Under the pieces are notes generated by a model, which saw only the letters and a list, made by a program, of their open reading frames with translations, was not told the origin of the DNA and did not search any database. Positions 6,701 to 12,326 of a stretch of DNA of 12,649 nt are shown piece after piece. Source of the stretch: Acidobacteriota bacterium (GTDB taxonomy: Bacteria > Acidobacteriota > Polarisedimenticolia > QHYA01); NCBI GenBank assembly GCA_003223995.1, contig QHYA01000184.1, forward strand, positions 1 through 12,649. The letters run 5' to 3'. The stretch's first letter is position 1, and each line of letters opens with the position of its first letter. Both the position numbers and the translations under genes were made by a program.

Positions 6701-8236
6701 CATCACCACCTCGTAGTCGGCCGTGTCGGGGATGGCGCCTCCGGAGGTGATCGCCGTCAACCGGGAGCCGCGCCGGCCGCGCAGACGGCCGTTGACCGCG
6801 TCGCGATGGAGCGCGGCGCCGCGCCGGCCGCGGCGGGTCGTGAAACCGTCTGCCAGCATCACGACCACCGCGTGGAACTCGTCTCTCGACAGGTTGCGGT
6901 AGGGATAGGCGCGGCGGACGAGATCGAAGAGCGCCTCCTCGCTCCATTCCTCGCAAGCGACGCAGGCGACGATCTGCTGGGCCAGGATGTCAAGGGGCTT
7001 CTCGGGGATCTCGAGCCGGTCCAGCTCCCCCCGCCGGATGGAATCGATCAGCGCGGCCACCTCGACCAGCTCATCGCGCGTCAGCGGGAAGAGCCTCCCC
7101 TTGGGAAAGCCGCCCACCGTGTGGCCCGACCGTCCGACCCGCTGCATCAGCGTGGCGATGGAGCGTGTCGAGCCGAGCTGGCAGACCAGGTCCACGGCGC
7201 CGATGTCGATGCCCAGCTCGAGCGAGGCGGTGGCGACGAGGGCCCGAAGCTCCCCCGCCTTGAGACGCTGCTCCGCCGAGAGCCGCTGCTGCCGCGAGAG
7301 GCTGCCGTGGTGCGAGGTCACGTGTTCGGCACCGATCCGATCGGCGAGGTGCCGCGCCACGCGCTCCGCCATCCGCCGCGTGTTGACGAAGACGAGTGTG
7401 GTCCGGTGCTCGCCGATCAGAGCAGCGAGCCTGTCATAGATCTCCTCCCACACCTCCCCCTGCATGACCGCTTGCAGCGGCGAGCCCGGCAGCTCGATCG
7501 CCAGGTCGAGGTCCCGCGCGTGGCCGGCATCGATGATGGCGCAGTCCGGCTCGCCGCCCGGAGCCAGGTCCGCCACGCCGAAGAGGAAGCGCGCGACCTG
7601 CTCGATCGGATTCTGCGTGGCCGACAGTCCGACGCGCACCAGCTCCCTGGATTCCGGCTCCGCCAGGGCGGCCAGCCGCTCGAGAGAGAGCGCCAGGTGT
7701 GATCCCCTCTTGTCCTGGATGATGGCGTGGATCTCATCGACGATCACGGTCCGGACCGTTCGCAGCATCGCCCGGCCGCCCTCGCTCGTGAGGAGGATGT
7801 AGAGCGATTCGGGCGTCGTCACGACGATATGGGGGGGACGCCGGGTCATCGCGACGCGGTCCGCGGGGGAGGTGTCCCCCGTTCTCACCAGCGTCCGGAT
7901 CGGCACCTCTCCCCATCCCTGCGCGCGTAGCTCCTGCTGGATGCCCTCCAGGGGCGTCTGGAGGTTGCGCTGGATGTCGTTACTCAAGGCTTTCAGGGGA
8001 GAGACGTAGAGGACTTCTGTCCTGTCCTCGAGGGGCTTGACCACTCCTTTCCGCACCAGGGCGTCGATGGCGGAGAGAAACGCGGCGAGGGTCTTCCCCG
8101 AGCCCGTGGGCGCGGCGATCAAGGTGTGGCGGCGCGCCTGGATGGACGGCCAGGCTCGGGCCTGCGGCTCTGTCGGCGCCGTGAACTGCCTCCCGAACCA
8201 GGCCGCGACAGCCGGATGGAAACGATCCAGCGGCAT
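3791..8236 (-). CDS. lhr: Lhr-type ATP-dependent helicase, full length with C-terminal extension
   Basis: This is a superfamily 2 DNA/RNA helicase of the Lhr family, a 3'-5' translocase linked to DNA repair. At 1481 residues it is close to E. coli Lhr (about 1538) and includes the core and the long C-terminal domain, which in E. coli carries uracil-DNA glycosylase activity. Seen in order: Q-motif PTEPQ at 21-25, Walker A APTGSGKT at 42-49, VSPLKALSND at 78-87, TTPESLY at 140-146, DEIH at 167-170, SATQNP at 205-210, TASLELGIDIG at 336-346 and QRVGRSGH at 365-372. The winged-helix and core beta-domain segment has VNEDFAVESLAGD and PFWFGE. The C-terminal half is intact with no internal stop. It converges with the methyltransferase (82 bp apart) and diverges from the 8363 gene. 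A good -10 (TATAGT) ends 8 nt before the ATG and no Shine-Dalgarno is present, so the mRNA may be leaderless. Confidence 0.95.
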   Translation of the reverse strand: MPLDRFHPAVAAWFGRQFTAPTEPQARAWPSIQARRHTLIAAPTGSGKTLAAFLSAIDALVRKGVVKPLEDRTEVLYVSPLKALSNDIQRNLQTPLEGIQQELRAQGWGEVPIRTLVRTGDTSPADRVAMTRRPPHIVVTTPESLYILLTSEGGRAMLRTVRTVIVDEIHAIIQDKRGSHLALSLERLAALAEPESRELVRVGLSATQNPIEQVARFLFGVADLAPGGEPDCAIIDAGHARDLDLAIELPGSPLQAVMQGEVWEEIYDRLAALIGEHRTTLVFVNTRRMAERVARHLADRIGAEHVTSHHGSLSRQQRLSAEQRLKAGELRALVATASLELGIDIGAVDLVCQLGSTRSIATLMQRVGRSGHTVGGFPKGRLFPLTRDELVEVAALIDSIRRGELDRLEIPEKPLDILAQQIVACVACEEWSEEALFDLVRRAYPYRNLSRDEFHAVVVMLADGFTTRRGRRGAALHRDAVNGRLRGRRGSRLTAITSGGAIPDTADYEVVMEPAGTVVGTVNEDFAVESLAGDIFQLGNASWKILRVEPGRVRVEDAHGQPPRIPFWFGEAPARSREMSEAVCRLRREVSDRLCASRPERAAWEPSAGAFGPNPGAAGSSAAMSWLVEEVGVAQPAAEQIVSYLAASKAALGVLPDERTLVLERFFDETGGMQLVLHSPRGSRVNRAWGLALRKRFCVKFNFELQAAATEDAIVLSLGPMHSFPLEDVFQFLRSGSVRELLVQALLDAPMFGIRWRWNAARALAVPRWRGGRKVPPQLQRMHAEDLLAAVFPDQLACAENIVGQREIPDHPLVEQTIRDCLEEAMDIEGLEALLREMERDEIRMIARDLHEPSPLAQEILSARPYAFLDDAPLEERRTQAVYSRRWLDPGKAAELGTLDASAIQRVREESWPQASDPDELHDALSLIGFLTEAEGASMTRASGRTGLFEELIAQRRACRMRLPPSGGMGAVLWVAAEKIPQLRAAFPSASFEPPLAAPEEFACKSWSEEEGQAELLRSRMEALGPISSTALAASCGLPLSKLDAALAKLEAEGSLLRGRFTPASGGDGEMEWCARRLLARIHRYTINRLRQEIEPVSAADFMRFLVSWHRLAPEDRSESGEGTESLAGLIELLEGFECAASAWEGELLPSRLAQYDPVWLDALCLSGRLVWTRLAPPQGVPASPVRSTPITLLTRGNVSLLEALFRRTDAASSGLSHAALSVHGWLAERGASFFDDLVRGTGLLRSQVENALAELVARGLITCDSFMGLRALLTPSERRPPLGRGRRKGSVAAFGIESAGRWWVLGTDSRRPESAEPDDAAGRICGILLRRYGVVFRKLLERETLALPWRELLNVYRRLEARGEIRGGRFVAGFQGEQFALPDAVGLLRALRRESPKGKLVSVSAADPLNLAGIITPGARVAPAPANRILYRDGVPIGVREAGKVRFLVEMDQGSEWQARNVLLRRSVPPQLRAYLGRPA

Positions 8237-8244
8237 CGTTCAAG

Positions 8245-8250
8245 ACTATA
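8245..8250 (-). promoter_or_regulatory. -10 box of lhr, implying a leaderless start
   Basis: Minus-strand TATAGT (5 of 6 consensus) ends 8 nt before the lhr ATG at 8236. A start 7-9 nt downstream would put the 5' end at or next to the A of ATG. The -35 position (CTGGTG, 8273-8268) is poor, so this rests on the -10 and on the absence of a Shine-Dalgarno. Confidence 0.4.
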
Positions 8251-8272
8251 CCTGGAAGCTCGAACTCCACCA

Positions 8273-8316
8273 GCCGGAAGAGGCCGGAGAGTCCATCCGT
8301 TTGCCCCTCTTCCGGC
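8273..8316. repeat. 11-bp perfect inverted repeat in the lhr / 8363 divergent promoter region
   Basis: GCCGGAAGAGG (8273-8283) and its exact complement CCTCTTCCGGC (8306-8316) are 33 bp apart centre to centre, three turns of B-DNA, with 22 nt between them. The right arm overlaps the -35 box and spacer of the 8363 promoter; the left arm overlaps the -35 position of lhr. This placement fits a shared operator or looping site. It is too spaced to be a terminator and has no T-tract. Confidence 0.45.
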
Positions 8317-8329
8317 CGGTTCGTATAAT
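8301..8329 (+). promoter_or_regulatory. Sigma70-type promoter of the envelope operon
   Basis: -35 TTGCCC (4 of 6) at 8301-8306, a 17-bp spacer and a perfect -10 TATAAT at 8324-8329. The start would be near 8336, giving a leader of about 27 nt that contains AAAGGA. It drives the three overlapping genes from 8363 to 10418. Confidence 0.7.
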
Positions 8330-8362
8330 CCTCTCCCGTTCGCTGGCCAAAGGACAGCCATC

Positions 8363-8968
8363 ATGGAAAAGCGACCGAGAGGCTCCCGTTCGAGGGGCGC
8401 TTTCACCCTCGCGCTGCTGGCCGCCGCATTCCTGCTCGTGGGCGGGTCTTCGCGGCCGCGGCGCATGGCGCCTCCTTCTCCTCAGGTTTCTGCCCCTCCG
8501 GCCGTGAAGAGCGGCTCCTACCAGGGGACCTGGCTCTACGCCGACCGCATGACCCGTCTGGCCTTCTGGTTCGACGAACAGAACGGGAAGCTCAAGGTCC
8601 GGTACCAGTACGACCTGAAAACCGCCGGCTACGGCGATTCGGGCCAGGACGGCATTGGTCCCTGCAGCTCGGGCACGGGGCCCGGGACTTTCACGTTGAC
8701 GTACCGCCTGGATCCCGACGGCATCGTGCGCGGAAAGATGGTCCGCAAATGGCCCAACGGCCCGGGCGAAGACGACGATGTGACCGAGAGCAACGACTTC
8801 GAGGCCTACCGCATCGGGCTGGGAGACGAGCTCTACTGCCTCTTCAAGAACCGTGTTCGGGAATCGAAGAAGAACGGCCAGCCGGTCGGTGAGCCGCTCG
8901 GTGAGTTCTACTTCACCTTCCGCAAGGTGACTGACGAGATCGTCTTCTGGGAAGAGCTGAAATCCTGA
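8363..8968 (+). CDS. Exported protein of unknown function, first gene of an envelope operon
   Basis: I do not recognise the family of this 201-residue protein. A positively charged N-terminus (MEKRPRGSRSR) precedes a hydrophobic stretch (about 13-28), forming a signal peptide or anchor, then a Pro/Ala-rich linker (37-47). The mature part opens with SGSYQGTWLYADRMTRLAFWFD at 50-71 and ends with EFYFTFRKVTDEIVFWEELKS, alternating beta-type segments that suggest a small beta-sandwich or barrel outside the membrane. Two Cys residues (101, 159) could pair. The in-frame extension back to 8126 is rejected: it runs through the lhr start and promoter, while ATG 8363 has AAGGA 8 nt upstream and a promoter at 8301-8329. 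Its stop overlaps the probable start of the next gene by 4 nt (CTGA), which suggests coupled translation. Confidence 0.8.
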   Translation: MEKRPRGSRSRGAFTLALLAAAFLLVGGSSRPRRMAPPSPQVSAPPAVKSGSYQGTWLYADRMTRLAFWFDEQNGKLKVRYQYDLKTAGYGDSGQDGIGPCSSGTGPGTFTLTYRLDPDGIVRGKMVRKWPNGPGEDDDVTESNDFEAYRIGLGDELYCLFKNRVRESKKNGQPVGEPLGEFYFTFRKVTDEIVFWEELKS

Positions 8969-9951
8969 CGATCCGTCTGGCCGGTCGCCTCGCGCTGGTC
9001 TCTGCCCTCCTCACCGCCGCCATGCTCGGCGCTCCCGCTATCACGCTCGGCGCTCCCGCTGTCACGCTCGGCGCTCCCGCTGTCACGGACGACGCTCCCG
9101 AAGTCACGGACGATGCTCCCGCGGCCTCCGTTCCGGAGAGTTCAACGAGCCTCCGCACTGCCAGATCGCAGGTAGCACCCGCCCCAACGGGCTGGCGGAG
9201 GTTCCTCTGCGATTCGAAGGTGCTAGCGCGGCGGCTGGCCCTGCAGGAGCCGGGCGACACCAGGCGATTCCTGGAGGTTGTCGGCACGACTGGCCTGCTC
9301 TACACCGGGAGAGTATCCATCCAGGAGGAAATCCGCGAGCATCGCTCCGCTTCCCGCACGAGCCTGTATCAGGACGGCAGGGTCATCTCGAAGGGGATCG
9401 TGGCGCCTCTTCTTGCGGGCGGGTTCCTCGCCCTGGGGAAGATCTCGGGAACCCCCAGCGAAGCCGAAACGGCCCAGATCCTTCTCGAGTCCGCGTTCTA
9501 CTCCGCGGCTCTTGCGGGGGTCGGTTCCTTCGTTCTGGCCGCGAAGCGTCCAGAGAAGGGAACGGCCGTGCGGGCCTTCCAGACGGGCGGCCATGGCGTG
9601 AGCCTCGATGTCGCACTGGCAGGATCCGTGGTGGCGCCACTCGACCGCCGCCACTTGCGACTCCATCCGGAGGATGGCGGCCTGCGCCGCGTTTTCAAGC
9701 TCGCCGTCCGCGGCGCGCTGTATTCCGCCCTCGGTCTGACGGCGCTTCAGCGGATGGACGCGGACAAGCACTGGGCACCGGACGTCTTTCTTGGCGCCGC
9801 GGCGGGTCTCACGACGGGGTACTCGCTGTGCGCGGCGCACGAGAGCCGAAGCCCGGGAGAATCGGACCGGGATCCCGGACCCCCGCAGCCTCGCGCCTCT
9901 CCAGCGGTTTCATTCCTGCCGGGCGGATTCCTCCTTCGCTGGTCTCTCTGA
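8965..9951 (+). CDS. PAP2-like (phosphatidic acid phosphatase type 2) exported protein with altered active site; probable CTG start
   Basis: From a CTG at 8965 the product has 328 residues and opens with a clean signal peptide, MTIRLAGRLALVSALLTAAM. The first ATG (9022) would cut this off, has no Shine-Dalgarno, and no ATG, GTG or TTG lies in frame back to the stop at 8932-8934. The CTG overlaps the preceding TGA (CTGA). Residues 21-55 carry heptad repeats LGAPAVT. The rest resembles PAP2 membrane proteins: several hydrophobic segments, FQTGGHG at 205-211 in place of the PSGH motif, and RMDADKHWAPDVFLG at 263-277, which keeps the R-x5-H-x3-D spacing of the third phosphatase motif. The first motif (K-x6-RP) is reduced to KRP at 194-196. 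The final FLPGGFLLRWSL recalls tails of related envelope proteins. Catalysis is doubtful. The stop TGA shares its A with the next ATG. Confidence 0.7.
   Translation: MTIRLAGRLALVSALLTAAMLGAPAITLGAPAVTLGAPAVTDDAPEVTDDAPAASVPESSTSLRTARSQVAPAPTGWRRFLCDSKVLARRLALQEPGDTRRFLEVVGTTGLLYTGRVSIQEEIREHRSASRTSLYQDGRVISKGIVAPLLAGGFLALGKISGTPSEAETAQILLESAFYSAALAGVGSFVLAAKRPEKGTAVRAFQTGGHGVSLDVALAGSVVAPLDRRHLRLHPEDGGLRRVFKLAVRGALYSALGLTALQRMDADKHWAPDVFLGAAAGLTTGYSLCAAHESRSPGESDRDPGPPQPRASPAVSFLPGGFLLRWSL
9025..9129 (+). repeat. Tandem 21-nt coding repeats (five copies)
   Basis: Five direct copies of a 21-nt unit encode LGAPAIT, LGAPAVT, LGAPAVT, DDAPEVT and DDAPAAS. Copies 2 and 3 are identical at nucleotide level (9046-9066, 9067-9087) and copy 1 differs by one base. 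They sit just after the predicted signal peptide, where length change would be tolerated, and would expand or contract by replication slippage. Confidence 0.85.
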
Positions 9952-10418
9952 TGGCGAGAATCGTCCCGGGATGCACAGGGACAGGGCGCCTCCCATGGCT
10001 TGCCTTCGCGGTTCCGGCAGTTCCGTCGCTCCTGGCGCTGCCCGTTCTGGCGGCCCTTCCGGCTCTGGCAGCCCTGCTGGTCCTCGCGTCTTGCGGGGAG
10101 CCAGCCGTCCCCTCCGTCGAGAAACGAACCGTCGATGACCAGGAGCGAGGGTGCCACTTCGTGGTTCCGCCTCGCTGGTCGTACCTTGGCGAGGAGCTGC
10201 GCTCGCCTGGAGGGAGCGTCTTCACGATCGAGGTCCTCTCTCTCGTGGATGCCGATCCGAAGTTCCTCGCCGAGCTGCCGGAGTCCCTCGTGCCCCAGCT
10301 CGAGGCGAGGACCCGCTATTTCTTCAGTATCGTCAAGCGGGCTTCGCGGCGGCAAACGACCGTCGGGGGGGAGCCGGCGCTCGAGGTGGCCTTCCCGGTC
10401 CAGGTTCGCGGCCTGTAG
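9951..10418 (+). CDS. Small lipoprotein of unknown function, third gene of the envelope operon
   Basis: The product is 155 residues. A long hydrophobic leader (about 15-47, Ala/Leu/Pro-rich and itself internally repetitive) ends in the lipobox LASC at 45-48, so Cys48 should be lipidated. The mature part (RGCHFVVPPRWSYLGEE at 67-83; GGSVFTIEVLSL at 88-98; TVGGEPALEVAFPV at 137-150) has the look of small PsbP/DcrB-type domains, which open with a 'F-x-V-P-x-x-W' strand, but I would not assign a family. It ends abruptly at QVRGL; relatives of that fold usually have more strands, so the C-terminus may be truncated. The ATG shares one base with the stop of the PAP2-like gene, so the start at 9951 is preferred over in-frame codons upstream. 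Envelope location, role unknown. Confidence 0.7.
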   Translation: MARIVPGCTGTGRLPWLAFAVPAVPSLLALPVLAALPALAALLVLASCGEPAVPSVEKRTVDDQERGCHFVVPPRWSYLGEELRSPGGSVFTIEVLSLVDADPKFLAELPESLVPQLEARTRYFFSIVKRASRRQTTVGGEPALEVAFPVQVRGL

Positions 10419-10494
10419 CGGGGGCGGCATCCCGTGACGCCCCGCAAGCTGTCGCGGTGCCATGAGAATTGCTCGAATACCGGAATTGTCTCCC

Positions 10495-10523
10495 TTGACA
10501 GGTTCATTCTATAAATCTATATT
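10495..10523 (+). promoter_or_regulatory. Strong promoter of arsR-arsI, implying a leaderless arsR
   Basis: Perfect -35 TTGACA (10495-10500), a 17-bp spacer and -10 TATATT (10518-10523, 5 of 6). The arsR ATG starts 8 nt after the -10, where transcription should begin, and no Shine-Dalgarno precedes it. It lies in an AT-rich island (about 10501-10533) within GC-rich DNA. Confidence 0.75.
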
Positions 10524-10526
10524 TAT
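10511..10526. promoter_or_regulatory. Palindromic ArsR operator over the -10 box
   Basis: ATAAAT (10511-10516) and ATTTAT (10521-10526) are exact inverted arms around CTAT. The palindrome covers the whole -10 of the arsR promoter, where ArsR dimers usually bind AT-rich dyads and block RNA polymerase until As(III) releases them. Confidence 0.65.
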
Positions 10527-10530
10527 CGAT

Positions 10531-10833
10531 ATGAACACCCGCCTGACGCTGGCCTTCAAAGCGCTCGCAGATCCGACCCGCCTGAAGATCCTGGAGCTGC
10601 TTCGATCGCGCGGGAAGAGCTGCTGCGAGCTTCTCTCTCCCCGCGAGCCGGGCCTGTGCGCCTGCGACATCGAGAAGGCCGTCGGGCTGTCTCAGGCCGC
10701 GGTCTCGTATCACATGGGCTGGCTGCGGCGCGCCGCACTCGTCCGGGCGGAAAAACGCGGCCGCTGGATCTATTACCGGAGAAACGAGGAGGCCCTCGCC
10801 CGGCTTGCGGGAGCGCTCGCAAAGGCGGTCTGA
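10531..10833 (+). CDS. arsR: ArsR-family arsenic-responsive repressor
   Basis: This is a 100-residue winged-helix repressor of the ArsR/SmtB family, at the short end of the family. FKALADPTRLKILELLRS at 9-26 is the family opening. LCACD at 42-46 matches the E-L-C-V-C-D metal site on the DNA-reading helix of plasmid R773-type ArsR, with Cys43 and Cys45 as As(III) thiolates; Cys31-Cys32 could give the third ligand. The recognition helix is about 53-68 (LSQAAVSYHMGWLRRA), and the wing VRAEKRGRWIYYRRN is at 71-85. The start at ATG 10531 is chosen over the in-frame ATG 10462 because the promoter and operator lie between them. It would repress itself and the adjacent arsI 56 nt downstream. Antimonite or trivalent methylarsenicals could also induce it. 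Confidence 0.93.
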   Translation: MNTRLTLAFKALADPTRLKILELLRSRGKSCCELLSPREPGLCACDIEKAVGLSQAAVSYHMGWLRRAALVRAEKRGRWIYYRRNEEALARLAGALAKAV

Positions 10834-10889
10834 AGGAGTCCGGCGAGAACTCCAACCGTGTCGATCCGGAGAGAGTCGGAGGAAACACC

Positions 10890-11309
10890 ATGGACGCTGC
10901 TGTTCACATTTCCTTGAAGGTGTCGGAGCTGGAGCGGTCGGTAGGCTTCTACCGGAAGCTGCTGGGAGAGCCTTCGAAGCTCCACCTGGACTACGCGAAG
11001 TTCGTCTCGCGCGACCCGGAGATCCACCTGGCCCTCTCTCCCGGTCTCGGCCACGCGCGCGGACGAGGCCCTCTTTCACACCTCGGCATCCGGGTCGGCT
11101 CCACGGCAGAGGTCCTCCGCCGCAGGGCGGAGCTGACCGAGAGAGGCCTCCGCACGGAGATGGAGATGGGGACGGACTGCTGCTATGCGCGGCAGGACAA
11201 GTTCTGGGTCACGGACCCGGACGGGAACCGCTGGGAGGTTTACACCGTGCTGCGCGATCTGCAGGACGAATCGGCCGCTCCTGCCGCCAGGCGGGCAGCG
11301 TGCTGCTGA
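10890..11309 (+). CDS. arsI: ArsI-type C-As lyase (VOC-fold dioxygenase), CadI/ArsI family
   Basis: ArsI is a cytoplasmic non-haem Fe(II) dioxygenase of the vicinal-oxygen-chelate fold. It breaks the carbon-arsenic bond of trivalent organoarsenicals such as methylarsenite and releases As(III). The product has 139 residues. His6 (VHISL), His64 (LSHLGI) and Glu116 (WEVY) match the iron ligands of Bacillus MD1 ArsI (H5, H62, E115, as recalled). The organoarsenical-binding Cys pair is Cys97-Cys98 in TDCCYA. DYAKFV at 34-39 and DKFWVTDPDGNRWEVY at 103-118 are family signatures. The protein ends in a further CC pair (138-139). The ATG at 10890 has GGAGG 7 nt before it. It follows arsR by 56 nt and is probably in its operon. 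The released As(III) would need an efflux pump, which is not in the window. Confidence 0.92.
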   Translation: MDAAVHISLKVSELERSVGFYRKLLGEPSKLHLDYAKFVSRDPEIHLALSPGLGHARGRGPLSHLGIRVGSTAEVLRRRAELTERGLRTEMEMGTDCCYARQDKFWVTDPDGNRWEVYTVLRDLQDESAAPAARRAACC

Positions 11310-11310
11310 C

Positions 11311-12207
11311 TCACTGCGCTCGCTTGCCGGAGGCCTCAGCCTCCCGCCCCCACCAGAGCTTGGCAACGGCGGCGCCATCCTCCCCGCCCCATCCGCGCCG
11401 GGAGGCTTCCTCGAACATCTGCGCGATCGGTTCGATCGTGGGGAAAGGAAGCTCGGCCTCCTCGAGAGCGCGCCGGATCAGCCTCAGATCCTTGCGAACG
11501 AGATCCACGGTGAAGTCCGCATCGAAGGCCCCGGCGATCATCTGGCCCCCCTTTGCGCGGAAATACGGCGAGCCGAGCCCCGCCTCCAGAACGTCCACGA
11601 GATCGGAGGGGGACAAACCCGAGGCTCTCGCCAGCGCCAGGGCTCCCGCCAGTCCGCTGAGCAGATGGGCGAGCATGAAGTTCGCGGCCAGCTTCATCTT
11701 TTGCCCCGCCCCGATGGGGCCGACATGGTAAACCGCCCGGGCGAAGGCGTCGAGGACCTGGCGCACGCGGTCGATGTCCTTCCGCGCCCCCCCTGCCATG
11801 ACCACGAGCTTCCCTTCCTGGGCCGCGCCCCGGCTGCCGAGTACCGGCGCGTCCACGAAGGACACACCCTTCCCCGCCAGGAGGCTCTCGGCTCCGAGCG
11901 CCGCCGGGAAACCGCTCGTCCCCATGTCCAGCAGAAGCGATCCCTGGGCGAGCCCCGCTACAACCCCGTCGGGACCACCAAGGACCTCATCGAGGGCCTC
12001 GGGAGAGGAGACCATCGTGATCGTGATCTCAGCCGCGGCGGCTGCTTCCCTGGCCGTCGCGGCAAGGCGCGCCCCTGCGGCGAGGAACGGCTCCGCGCGA
12101 CGCGCCGTCCTGTTGTGGACAACGAGAGGGAACCCGCCCCTCAGAACACGCTGAGCCATCGGCGTTCCCATCGTGCCGAGGCCAATCCAGGCGATGGTTG
12201 GTTTCAT
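11311..12207 (-). CDS. NAD(P)-dependent beta-hydroxyacid dehydrogenase, glyoxylate/succinic-semialdehyde reductase-like
   Basis: This is a 298-residue cytoplasmic oxidoreductase of the 3-hydroxyisobutyrate dehydrogenase family, which interconverts small beta- or gamma-hydroxyacids and their aldehydes or ketoacids. A Rossmann domain holds GLGTMG at 9-14 and HNRT at 31-34; Asn-Arg after the second strand favours NADPH. The substrate-binding segment FVDAPVLGSRGAAQEGKL is at 117-134. The catalytic lysine is in GAGQKMKLAANF at 166-177 (Lys172). That stretch most resembles the glyoxylate/succinic-semialdehyde reductases, which detoxify aldehydes, but the exact substrate cannot be read. The start ATG 12207 is set by GAGG 6 nt upstream and by immediate entry into the Rossmann strand; the longer reading to 12291 adds 28 unrelated residues. 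Its promoter is at 12327-12355. It converges with arsI, one base between the stops. Confidence 0.9.
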   Translation of the reverse strand: MKPTIAWIGLGTMGTPMAQRVLRGGFPLVVHNRTARRAEPFLAAGARLAATAREAAAAAEITITMVSSPEALDEVLGGPDGVVAGLAQGSLLLDMGTSGFPAALGAESLLAGKGVSFVDAPVLGSRGAAQEGKLVVMAGGARKDIDRVRQVLDAFARAVYHVGPIGAGQKMKLAANFMLAHLLSGLAGALALARASGLSPSDLVDVLEAGLGSPYFRAKGGQMIAGAFDADFTVDLVRKDLRLIRRALEEAELPFPTIEPIAQMFEEASRRGWGGEDGAAVAKLWWGREAEASGKRAQ

Positions 12208-12326
12208 CGGTAACCTCTCTCCCGGGAAGCCCATCAAAGGGGAGGGTCTCGACCGAGCGGAGGCAGTGTCTCGGTCGGAACCCTGGCCCACCGGCCGCCC
12301 CGATTGGGCATCGATGCGGTCTCAGG

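Noticed and set aside
5471..7702. Plus-strand open frame of 743 codons inside the lhr region
   Set aside because: It lies wholly antisense to lhr, its translation is Arg/Pro/His-rich low-complexity sequence without motifs, and high GC content at third positions readily opens such frames.
8126..8362. In-frame N-terminal extension of the exported protein at 8363
   Set aside because: It would run antisense through the lhr start and across the promoter; ATG 8363 has a ribosome site and begins a proper signal sequence.
9223..9840. Minus-strand open frame opposite the PAP2-like gene
   Set aside because: Shadow frame with no motif; the plus frame has a signal peptide, repeats and a PAP2 motif.
10418..10445. 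Possible terminator after the lipoprotein gene (GCGGGG / CCCCGC arms)
   Set aside because: Only six contiguous pairs, a long imperfect loop and no T-tract; insufficient to call.
10462..10530. In-frame upstream ATG of arsR
   Set aside because: The extra 23 residues would be encoded across the promoter and operator and have no counterpart in ArsR proteins.
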